This document shows positions 1-5,860 of a stretch of 10,531 nt of DNA, in pieces. Under the pieces are notes generated by a model that had not been told where the DNA came from, made no database searches, and saw only the letters and a program-made list of their open reading frames with translations. The stretch's first letter is position 1. Each line of letters begins with the position of its first letter. The position numbers and the translations under genes were made by a program. The DNA is from JAKASX01 sp035534495 (GTDB lineage Bacteria > Acidobacteriota > Terriglobia > Acidiferrales > UBA7541): NCBI GenBank assembly GCA_035534495.1, contig DATLRW010000166.1:1-10531 (forward strand). The letters run 5' to 3'.

Positions 1-620
1 CGGTCGAATACGCCGGTGAGGATCAGGCGGAGGCAATGCAGTCCGGTTTCGGCGTGCCATCCCCAGCCGGCCAGGGACAGCCCCAGACCGACGTTTCCGG
101 GCAACCCACTGTAATAGGCGTCCTTCACGGGCTGAGTCGGAAGACCGGGATGGACGTAAATCGGAACGTCCAACGCTTGCACCGCCTCGAAGACCGGCGT
201 AAAGCGCGGGTCGTCGAGAAAGACTCCGTTCAACGTGCCCGAGACGATCAACCCTTTGAAATGGAGGCTCCCGATGCAGCGCTCGAGTTCCCCGGCCGCC
301 TTTTCCGGCTCCTGCAGGGCCACCGTTGCGAAGGCGGCGAAACGGTCCGGATGAGCCGACACGGCGGCGGCCAAGCGGTCGTTGACGTCGCGCACGAGCG
401 AGGTGGCGGCGGCCGGGGCCAGCTTGTCGAGTCCGGCGCTCGAAAGCGACATGACCTGGAGGTCGATTTGGGCGGCGTCCATATCGGCGAGGCGTTCCGG
501 CCCCAGGTCCAACAGCCGGCGAGTGAGTTCCTGTATCCGCGCATGCGCAGGACGAAATTGGCCGGTGGCTTTCAGAAATTCCGGCGTGGTGAAATGCTCT
601 TCGAGAGTGATTGTTCGCAT
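1..620 (-). CDS. Amidohydrolase-2 family metal-dependent hydrolase/decarboxylase, N-terminal part (cut by window edge)
   Basis: Reading the minus strand from ATG at 620 gives 206 codons open to the window edge, so the C-terminal part is missing. The protein opens with MRTITLEEHFTTPEF, the typical start of the amidohydrolase-2 family (2,3-dihydroxybenzoate, gamma-resorcylate and 5-carboxyvanillate decarboxylases and relatives). By analogy with gamma-resorcylate decarboxylase, E7 and H9 should be the first metal ligands and H157 in YVHPGLP the next. The segment GWGWHAETGLHCLRLILTG (residues 185-203) is also typical of the TIM barrel of this family. The last metal-binding Asp would lie outside the window. 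An in-frame ATG at 626 adds two residues. Neither start has a Shine-Dalgarno sequence. It is divergent from alaS. The substrate cannot be told; a hydrolase or a non-oxidative decarboxylase is equally possible. Confidence 0.88.
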   Translation of the reverse strand, partial: MRTITLEEHFTTPEFLKATGQFRPAHARIQELTRRLLDLGPERLADMDAAQIDLQVMSLSSAGLDKLAPAAATSLVRDVNDRLAAAVSAHPDRFAAFATVALQEPEKAAGELERCIGSLHFKGLIVSGTLNGVFLDDPRFTPVFEAVQALDVPIYVHPGLPTQPVKDAYYSGLPGNVGLGLSLAGWGWHAETGLHCLRLILTGVFD

Positions 621-626
621 AGGCAT

Positions 627-655
627 ATTATCGGCATATTGTCCGGAATTTCCAT
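627..655 (-). promoter_or_regulatory. Possible promoter of the amidohydrolase gene with a near-leaderless start
   Basis: On the minus strand the hexamer GATAAT (632-627) lies six bases before ATG 620, with ATGGAA (655-650, 3 of 6 matches to TTGACA) 17 bp upstream. If used, transcription would begin at or next to the start codon, which fits the lack of a ribosome binding site. The -35 match is weak, so this is tentative. Confidence 0.25.
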
Positions 656-662
656 TAGTAAC

Positions 663-683
663 CCCGGCCCGGCCGGGAATGAC
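663..683. repeat. GC-rich palindrome ending in GGAATGAC, copy 1
   Basis: CCCGGCC (663-669) and GGCCGGG (671-677) form a perfect 7-bp inverted repeat around one base, followed directly by AATGAC to 683. The same arrangement, a CCCGGC/GCCGGG palindrome then GGAATGAC in the same orientation, recurs at 824-858. It resembles the short extragenic palindromic repeats (GTCATTCC-type when read on the other strand) common between bacterial genes. It could also be a protein binding site. Confidence 0.5.
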
Positions 684-750
684 CAGGCGCGACACTGCAT
701 CCCGATTCCGCATAAACAAGGCCCGCGGCCGCCGGAGGCGGCAACGCGCG

Positions 751-780
751 TTGCGTGGGCCGGTGCGCGTTTGCGATAAT
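751..780 (+). promoter_or_regulatory. Probable alaS promoter (extended -10)
   Basis: TTGCGT (751-756) lies 18 bp before GATAAT (775-780). The -10 is preceded by TGC, giving an extended -10 TGCGATAAT. Transcription would start near 787, leaving a leader of about 109 bases to the TTG start at 896. The -35 matches only TTG of TTGACA, but an extended -10 tolerates that. It is the best promoter-like sequence upstream of alaS on the plus strand. Confidence 0.5.
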
Positions 781-823
781 CCGAGCGACCAGATCGACAT
801 CGGGAACAGCGCGCGCCAAAGGA

Positions 824-858
824 ATTCCTCTTCCCGGCCTGCCGGGACTCGGAATGAC
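824..858. repeat. Imperfect palindromic (REP-like) repeat, copy 2, overlapping the ATG at 854
   Basis: The element folds as ATTCC (824-828), unpaired TCT, TCCCGGC (832-838), loop CT, GCCGGGA (841-847), unpaired CTC, GGAAT (851-855). It is a hairpin of 7 and 5 bp with a symmetric 3x3 internal loop, ending in GGAATGAC at 858. Read on the minus strand it begins GTCATTCCGAG and continues to GAGGAATTCC, the form of a widespread class of small intergenic palindromes. It shares its core and end with the copy at 663-683. It would sit in the alaS leader, and it supplies the ATG at 854. Confidence 0.55.
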
Positions 859-883
859 AACCGCGCCGGACGGCATTTCCACA

Positions 884-898
884 GAGGGGCGGACCTTG
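884..898 (+). promoter_or_regulatory. Shine-Dalgarno sequence and TTG start codon for alaS
   Basis: GAGGGG (884-889) is separated by six bases from TTG at 896-898. This is the strongest ribosome binding site in the region, and it places the start exactly where AlaRS proteins usually begin (M-T-G-N-D-I-R). The competing ATG at 854 has only a loose GGGA upstream and lies in a palindromic repeat. Confidence 0.6.
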
Positions 899-3577
899 AC
901 CGGGAACGACATTCGGCGATCATTTCTGGACTTTTTCGCGGGCAAGGGCCATCGCGTCGTGCCCAGCTCCTCGCTGGTCCCCATGGGCGACCCAACGCTG
1001 CTCTTCTCGAATGCGGGGATGAATCAGTTCAAGGACGTTTTCCTCGGGCTCCAGCAGCGCGAATACAAGCGGGCCACATCCTGCCAGAAGTGCGTGCGGG
1101 CCGGCGGCAAACACAACGACCTGGAAGTGGTCGGACGCACGCGCCGCCATCACACGTTTTTCGAGATGCTGGGAAATTTCAGCTTCGGCGACTACTTCAA
1201 GCGCGACGCGATCGCCTTCGCCTGGGAACTGACGAGCGGCGTCTGGCAGATTCCCCGCGACCGGCTCTATTTCACCGTGCACATCGACGACGACGAGGCG
1301 TTCACGCTCTGGCGCGAGGTGGCGGGAGCCGAAGCCGAGCGCATCGCCCGGTTCGACGAGGACAATTTCTGGGCCATGGGCGACACCGGCCCGTGCGGGC
1401 CGTGCTCGGAACTGTTCTACGATCTGGGACCCGGAGCGAGCGAGAAAGGCCACGCCGACTGCCGCTTCCCGTGCGATTGCGGCCGTTACGTGGAAATCTG
1501 GAACCTGGTTTTCATGCAGTTCAACCGCGACGCCGGCGGCCAGATGACGTCCCTGCCGCGTCCCTCGGTCGATACGGGCGCGGGCCTCGAACGGGTCGCG
1601 GCAGTCCTGCAAGGCAAGCTGAGCAATTTCGACACCGACCTGCTGCGCCCGCTGGTTGAGGCGGCCGGCGAGCTGAGCGGCAAACCGTACGGGAACGATC
1701 CGGAAAACGATATTTCCCTGCGCATCCTGGCCGACCACAGCCGTGCGGCGACATTCCTGGTTTCCGACGGCGTTCTGCCGTCGAACGAGGGGCGCGGCTA
1801 CGTCCTGCGAAAGATCATCCGCCGGGCAATCGACCACGGCCGCCGGTTGGGCCTGGGCGATCCATTCCTTTATCGCTTGGCGGGGGATGTGGCCGAACTC
1901 ATGAAGGAGCCCTATCCCGAGCTATCGCATTCGATCGCGAGGACCGCGACGGTGGTGCGCGAGGAAGAGGAAAAATACGCGCGGCTGGTGGTACCGGCGC
2001 TGCGCGCCCTCGAAAAGCGGCTCCAGGACTCGGCCGAAGCCGGCGGCCGGTCGGCGATTGCGGGGGCCGACCTCTTCTTCGCCTACGACACTTTGGGTCT
2101 GCGTCCCGATTTCGTACTCGATCTGGCCGACCAGCGCGGCTGGGGCGTGGCCGCCGACGCCGAAAGCGGCTTCGAGGCGGAACTGGGAAAGCAGCGCGAT
2201 CGGGCCAAGTCGTCCTGGAAGGGCGCCGCCAAGGAAGTGGCGCATCCCGTCTACGCGAAACTGGCCGAGACGTTCCGCACCGAGGCCGATTTCTACTATG
2301 GCAACGAGGCCCGCGCGTGCCGGATTTTGGCCATCGTCGAAGGGCAGAGGCAGGTGGAGCGCGCCGAGCCGGGTTCCCAGTGCGAAGTGGTGCTGGACCG
2401 GACAACGATCTACGCCGAATCGGGCGGCCAGGTGGCCGACGTCGGCTGGTTCTACGACGACGGGCACCAGCGCCAGCTCGCCGAAGTGAGCGGCGCCTAT
2501 TATCCGGTCGCCGGCCTGGTCGCCCATCGAGTGCTCGCGCTCGAAACCCTGGCCGTCGGTGAAACGGTGACAACCGTAGCCGATGGCTCCCGCCGGGACC
2601 GCGCGCGCCGCAACCACACGGGCACCCATCTGTTGCACGCCGCGCTGCGCGACGTGCTGGGAACGCACGTCAAGCAGGCCGGCTCGCTGGTCGATGCCGA
2701 CCACCTGCGGTTCGATTTCTCCCATTTCGCCCCGCTCGACGCCGAAGAGATCGAGGAGATCGAGCGGCAGGTGAATCGGGAAATCCTGAAGAACGCGAAA
2801 CTCGATACGGAAGTGACCTCGCTCGAAGAGGCGCTCGGGTCGGGCGCGCTGGCCTTTTTTGGCGAGAAATACCCGGAACTGAATGTGCGGGTGGTCACCA
2901 TTCCCAATGCCAGCGCCGAAGGCGGGTTCTACAGCCGGGAGCTGTGCGGCGGCACGCACGTGCGCCGGACCGGCGATATCGGCGTCTTCAAAATAGTGGT
3001 GGAACAGTCGGTAGCGGCAGGGGTACGCCGGATCGAGGCGATCACGGGCGAAGCGGCGGTCGAGGACTACCGCCGCAAGCAGACCACGCTCGAAGCGGCG
3101 GCCAGCCAGTTGGGAGTGGGTCCGGCGGACGTGGTCGGGGCCATCGAGCGGCTCGAGTTGAACGTCAAGCAGCTCGAACATGAGATGGACAGACTGAGGA
3201 GGAAGGCGGCTCGCTCGAAGCTGGACGATCTGGCCGAACAGGCGCGGATGATCGGCAACGTGCGGGTCCTGGCGGCCCGGGTGCCCGACATTGACCGGGA
3301 AACGATGCGGGAGCTGGCCGATTCGCTCCGGAAAAAGCTCGGAAGCTCCGTCGTGGTTCTCGGAACGGCGACGGACGACAAGGTGGCACTGGTCGCCGCC
3401 GTCACCAAAGACCTCATAGCCAAGGTTCACGCCGGCAAACTGATACGGGCGGTCGCCCAGATGGTGGACGGAAACGGCGGCGGAAAGCCCGATCTGGCCG
3501 AAGCTGGCGGGAAAGACACATCCCGGCTGGAAAGTGCCATCCAGCAGGTGCCCGGGATGGTCGAGCAGATGCTATAA
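896..3577 (+). CDS. alaS: Alanine--tRNA ligase
   Basis: This enzyme attaches alanine to tRNA-Ala and hydrolyses mischarged Ser- and Gly-tRNA in the cytoplasm. From the TTG start it has 893 residues, close to the 876 of E. coli. In order it shows the class II catalytic core (RSFLDFFAGKGHRVVPSSS, then HTFFEMLGNFSFGDYF at about 86-101 as motif 2, and SVDTGAGLER at 224-233 as motif 3), the tRNA-recognition region with RGYVLRKIIRRA, the editing domain with zinc ligands H574 and H578 (HTGTH) and C684 and H688 (CGGTH), a coiled coil near 735-785, and a C-Ala domain ending in the GNGGGKPDLAEAGG segment. A cysteine-rich FPCDCGRYVEIWN lies before the conserved EIWN. The ATG at 854 would give 907 residues and a longer extension GTG at 755 would give 940; both look like upstream noncoding sequence, because family similarity begins at TGNDIR. 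Confidence 0.97.
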   Translation: MTGNDIRRSFLDFFAGKGHRVVPSSSLVPMGDPTLLFSNAGMNQFKDVFLGLQQREYKRATSCQKCVRAGGKHNDLEVVGRTRRHHTFFEMLGNFSFGDYFKRDAIAFAWELTSGVWQIPRDRLYFTVHIDDDEAFTLWREVAGAEAERIARFDEDNFWAMGDTGPCGPCSELFYDLGPGASEKGHADCRFPCDCGRYVEIWNLVFMQFNRDAGGQMTSLPRPSVDTGAGLERVAAVLQGKLSNFDTDLLRPLVEAAGELSGKPYGNDPENDISLRILADHSRAATFLVSDGVLPSNEGRGYVLRKIIRRAIDHGRRLGLGDPFLYRLAGDVAELMKEPYPELSHSIARTATVVREEEEKYARLVVPALRALEKRLQDSAEAGGRSAIAGADLFFAYDTLGLRPDFVLDLADQRGWGVAADAESGFEAELGKQRDRAKSSWKGAAKEVAHPVYAKLAETFRTEADFYYGNEARACRILAIVEGQRQVERAEPGSQCEVVLDRTTIYAESGGQVADVGWFYDDGHQRQLAEVSGAYYPVAGLVAHRVLALETLAVGETVTTVADGSRRDRARRNHTGTHLLHAALRDVLGTHVKQAGSLVDADHLRFDFSHFAPLDAEEIEEIERQVNREILKNAKLDTEVTSLEEALGSGALAFFGEKYPELNVRVVTIPNASAEGGFYSRELCGGTHVRRTGDIGVFKIVVEQSVAAGVRRIEAITGEAAVEDYRRKQTTLEAAASQLGVGPADVVGAIERLELNVKQLEHEMDRLRRKAARSKLDDLAEQARMIGNVRVLAARVPDIDRETMRELADSLRKKLGSSVVVLGTATDDKVALVAAVTKDLIAKVHAGKLIRAVAQMVDGNGGGKPDLAEAGGKDTSRLESAIQQVPGMVEQML

Positions 3578-3578
3578 T
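3570..3578 (+). promoter_or_regulatory. Extended -10 promoter element TGCTATAAT overlapping the alaS stop codon
   Basis: TATAAT (3573-3578) is a perfect -10 consensus and is preceded by TGC, a perfect extended -10. The alaS stop TAA (3575-3577) lies inside it. No -35 is recognisable 16-18 bp upstream, which is usual for extended -10 promoters. Transcription would begin near 3585 and give a leader of about 95 bases to the ATG at 3680. It would let the small gene and the amidase be expressed apart from alaS. Confidence 0.55.
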
Positions 3579-3607
3579 TTCTTCCGCCAGAAACTTGCCG
3601 CGAGATT

Positions 3608-3656
3608 CAGCCCTGCTTCCCGGCCCTGACGGGCCTCCCTTCTCGGAAGTGGGCTG
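3608..3656 (+). other. Nested hairpin in the alaS-to-small-gene spacer
   Basis: CAGCCC (3608-3613) pairs with GGGCTG (3651-3656), CTTCC (3616-3620) pairs with GGAAG (3645-3649), and inside them GGCCC (3622-3626) pairs with GGGCC (3631-3635) around the loop TGAC. The outer stem totals 11 bp with a small TG/T bulge. No T-run follows, so an intrinsic terminator is not supported. It could be a structured leader for the downstream operon, a 3' stabiliser for alaS mRNA, or a degraded copy of the CCCGGCC repeat seen near 663 and 824. Confidence 0.5.
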
Positions 3657-3679
3657 ATCTGCCTTCCCTGTTGACGCGG

Positions 3680-3928
3680 ATGGGAAGACTATCTACCTGG
3701 GTACAAACGGGGCTTGCGATCGCCCTCGTGGTGTTCGCTTTGCCTGCCGCTGCGCAGATCACAGCCCTGCAAAGCGGCGGGGGGATTATCGTCTATACGA
3801 ACGACGATGCCCCGAACGGACCGATCGCTCGAGGCCGTGGCCGTTTTCCCGTCCCCGATCATTCATTCCAGAAAAGCCGCTTCGAGCCGCTCGTGCGGCA
3901 AGGCCGGCTGGTGTTCACGAACCAATGA
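3680..3928 (+). CDS. Small exported protein of unknown function
   Basis: The gene encodes 82 residues. Residues 1-25 look like a Sec signal peptide: a hydrophobic run LAIALVVFALPAAA followed by Q. The remaining mature chain of about 57 residues carries IIVYTNDDAPNGP near its start and LVFTNQ at its end. The YTNDD and VFTN phrases recall the short beta-rich DUF4124-type modules found at the front of exported envelope proteins, but the match is weak. The phrase FEPLVRQ near the end recalls the start of lytic transglycosylase domains, so it may be a remnant of a longer protein. An in-frame TTG at 3671 adds three residues. No Shine-Dalgarno sequence is visible for either start. The stop overlaps the amidase start (ATGA at 3925-3928), so the two are probably translated together. 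Confidence 0.62.
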   Translation: MGRLSTWVQTGLAIALVVFALPAAAQITALQSGGGIIVYTNDDAPNGPIARGRGRFPVPDHSFQKSRFEPLVRQGRLVFTNQ

Positions 3929-5778
3929 GAACGGTGCGCATTTCACGTCTGTGCCTGCTGGCACTGACCGCGGCGCTGGCTGCGGCAAGCGCTGCGGGTG
4001 CGCGACAGGCAAACGAGCCGACGACGGCGCAGCAGCAATATCAGCTTGCGCAAAAGCTCGAAGCGGCCCTCGAAGTCCGTCCCGGCGGCACGCGGACCGA
4101 GGTCGATTACCGGAAGGTGATCCAAGCCTACCGGACTGCCGAGAATCTCTCGCCGACGCCGCTGCTGGCCGCGCCGTCGCTGGTCGCCATCGGGCGCCTG
4201 TACAACGAGATGGGCCATCTGTTCGACACCCGGTATTTCCAAAAGGCATTGGATACCGACCGGTACCTTCTCCGGCTGTATCCGCATTCGCTCGAAGCGC
4301 CCGAGACCCTCTATTCCATTGCCGAAATCGAGAAGGGCCCGCTCGAAGATCCTGTTTTGGCGAGAAAAGAACTCCAGTCGATTGTCGAGCTGTATCCTTC
4401 CTCCGATCAGGCCGATCGCGCCCGCCTGGAACTGACCCAACCGAGGCACACGCGCGGAGCCTCTTCCGAGCATGCCGTTTCCAACCGGGAAGATAATCCG
4501 GTGGCCAGTCCGCCTCCCGAGACGGGGCCGGTGGCGGGCGGAGAAGAGGGCCGGCGCCCGGCCCTGGTTCGCACGGTGGCCACCGAGCAGATCCGGGGCG
4601 CGACGCGCATCGTGGTCTACCTGAACGGGCCCGTGAAGTTCCGTTCCGCCCGGATTGCCCGTCCCGACCGCGTCTATTTCGATCTTTCGCGCGCCTATCT
4701 CGTCCATCCACACGGCATGCGGCTGAGCCCGCGTTCGGCAGCCGTGAGTTCGGTGGAGGTGGCCCAAAATCAGCCGCACGTTGTCCGCGTCGTGCTCGAC
4801 ATCCGCCGGGGCGACGGCTACTCGGCTTCCCTTCTCCACCATCCCTACCGGCTGGCGATCGACGTGGGCCGGCGGGTACACCGAAACGGGGAATCCGCCC
4901 AAATTGTTGCCGAGGGCAGGGCAACGGCAAACGGGCCGGTCGCGGACGCGAATGATACGCCGGGAGCAACCCGGGAGGAGCTACCGGCAAAAGGCAACCT
5001 CACCCCCGCCCGGCCGACGCATTCCGGGATGACGTCGTTGACGCGGGCCTTGGGACTGAAAATCGACCGCATCGTCATCGACCCCGGCCATGGCGGCTTC
5101 GATACCGGCGCGATCGGGCCCAACGGACTGGAGGAAAAAACGGTCGCTCTGGCCATCGCCAGGCGGCTGGGCCGGCTGATCCGCCAGCATCTGCCGGGAA
5201 CGCAGGTGATCTATACGCGCGACAGCGACCGCTTTGTCCCTCTCGAGGAGCGCACGAAGCTCGCCAACGAGAAGAAGGCCGACCTGTTCATTTCGATTCA
5301 CGCGAACTCCAGCCCCGACCCCGCCGCGCGGGGCGTCGCGGTGTATTACCTGAATTTCACCACCTCGCCCGACGCCATCGCGGTGGCCGCGCGCGAGAAT
5401 GCCCTGGCCCAGGAGCCCGTGCACCGGCTGCAGTCCCTGCTCAAGGAGATTTCCCTGAACGACAAGATCGAGGAGTCGCGGGACCTGGCCGTGGACGTCG
5501 ATCATTCCCTCGTCGACGAACTCCGCCTGGGGCATGTCGACGTGGACAACCGCGGGGTGAAAAAGGCGCCGTTTGTCGTGCTGATCGGCGCTCACATGCC
5601 TTCGATCCTCGTCGAAGTATCTTTCCTCAGCAATCCGATTGACGATCGGCTGCTCGGGAAAGCCAGTTACCAGCAGAGGATCGCTCAAGGCCTCTTCGAC
5701 GGCGTCCATCGCTACCTTTCCAGCCTGAACAGCCTGAGCTTTAAAGAGGCGAAATCCTCACCCGCCACCGAGCGCTGA
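3925..5778 (+). CDS. N-acetylmuramoyl-L-alanine amidase (AMIN + Amidase_3), periplasmic
   Basis: This zinc enzyme cleaves the amide bond between N-acetylmuramic acid and the peptide stem of peptidoglycan, as in cell separation and wall turnover. The 617-residue protein has a signal peptide (1 to about 26, ending ASAAGA), a helical region at about 57-170 with TPR-like pairs of tyrosine-rich helices, a polar low-complexity stretch, an AMIN domain at about 216-314 (TRIVVYLNGPVKF, RVYFDL, RVVLDI, YRLAIDVG), a second linker to about 375, and an Amidase_3 domain at 382-605. Zinc ligands are H389 (DPGHGG), E404 (GLEEK) and H459 (SIHANSS); the catalytic Glu is E564 (LVEVSFLSNP). All are present, so it should be active. 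AMIN domains bind peptidoglycan or localise E. coli AmiC to the septum. The added N-terminal TPR-like region is unlike E. coli AmiA/B/C and may bind a partner. It overlaps the small gene upstream by ATGA. Confidence 0.95.
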   Translation: MRTVRISRLCLLALTAALAAASAAGARQANEPTTAQQQYQLAQKLEAALEVRPGGTRTEVDYRKVIQAYRTAENLSPTPLLAAPSLVAIGRLYNEMGHLFDTRYFQKALDTDRYLLRLYPHSLEAPETLYSIAEIEKGPLEDPVLARKELQSIVELYPSSDQADRARLELTQPRHTRGASSEHAVSNREDNPVASPPPETGPVAGGEEGRRPALVRTVATEQIRGATRIVVYLNGPVKFRSARIARPDRVYFDLSRAYLVHPHGMRLSPRSAAVSSVEVAQNQPHVVRVVLDIRRGDGYSASLLHHPYRLAIDVGRRVHRNGESAQIVAEGRATANGPVADANDTPGATREELPAKGNLTPARPTHSGMTSLTRALGLKIDRIVIDPGHGGFDTGAIGPNGLEEKTVALAIARRLGRLIRQHLPGTQVIYTRDSDRFVPLEERTKLANEKKADLFISIHANSSPDPAARGVAVYYLNFTTSPDAIAVAARENALAQEPVHRLQSLLKEISLNDKIEESRDLAVDVDHSLVDELRLGHVDVDNRGVKKAPFVVLIGAHMPSILVEVSFLSNPIDDRLLGKASYQQRIAQGLFDGVHRYLSSLNSLSFKEAKSSPATER

Positions 5779-5824
5779 CCGGCGTTTCCGAAGCGAGCCG
5801 GAGCAGCCCGGTCGGCCGCGAGGA

Positions 5825-5853
5825 TGGAACAGTCCGGAGGGCCGAGTTAGAAT
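5825..5853 (+). promoter_or_regulatory. Candidate promoter just upstream of the exported DUF-type gene
   Basis: TGGAAC (5825-5830, 3 of 6 matches to TTGACA) is spaced 17 bp from TAGAAT (5848-5853, 5 of 6 matches to TATAAT). The -10 ends seven bases before ATG 5861, so the transcript would start at or next to the start codon. The sequence AGGGGAA before the ATG could instead be a Shine-Dalgarno sequence on a readthrough transcript from the amidase gene 82 bp upstream. Confidence 0.35.
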
Positions 5854-5860
5854 AGGGGAA

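Noticed and set aside
382..1659. A 425-codon plus-strand frame spanning the amidohydrolase start and the first part of alaS
   Set aside because: It crosses a divergent promoter region and overlaps two well-supported genes in other frames; the translation is Arg/Ser/Pro-rich and has no recognisable motif.
1922..3430. A 502-codon open frame on the minus strand inside alaS
   Set aside because: It is antisense to a fully conserved alaS, has no recognisable domain, and long antisense frames are expected in GC-rich coding DNA. The same applies to the minus-strand frame at 920-1837.
3608..3656. The nested hairpin as an intrinsic terminator of alaS
   Set aside because: No run of T follows on the plus strand, and a strong promoter sequence lies just upstream, so a leader structure or mRNA stabiliser is at least as likely.
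3714..4496. A 260-codon plus-strand frame across the small gene and the start of the amidase gene
   Set aside because: It is out of frame with the coupled signal-peptide genes, is rich in Arg, Ser and Pro, and matches no family.
5023..5040. CATTCCGGGATGAC in the amidase linker, reminiscent of the intergenic palindromic repeats
   Set aside because: Only the short ATTCC/GGGAT core is present with no flanking palindrome, and the frame continues through it; chance similarity is enough.
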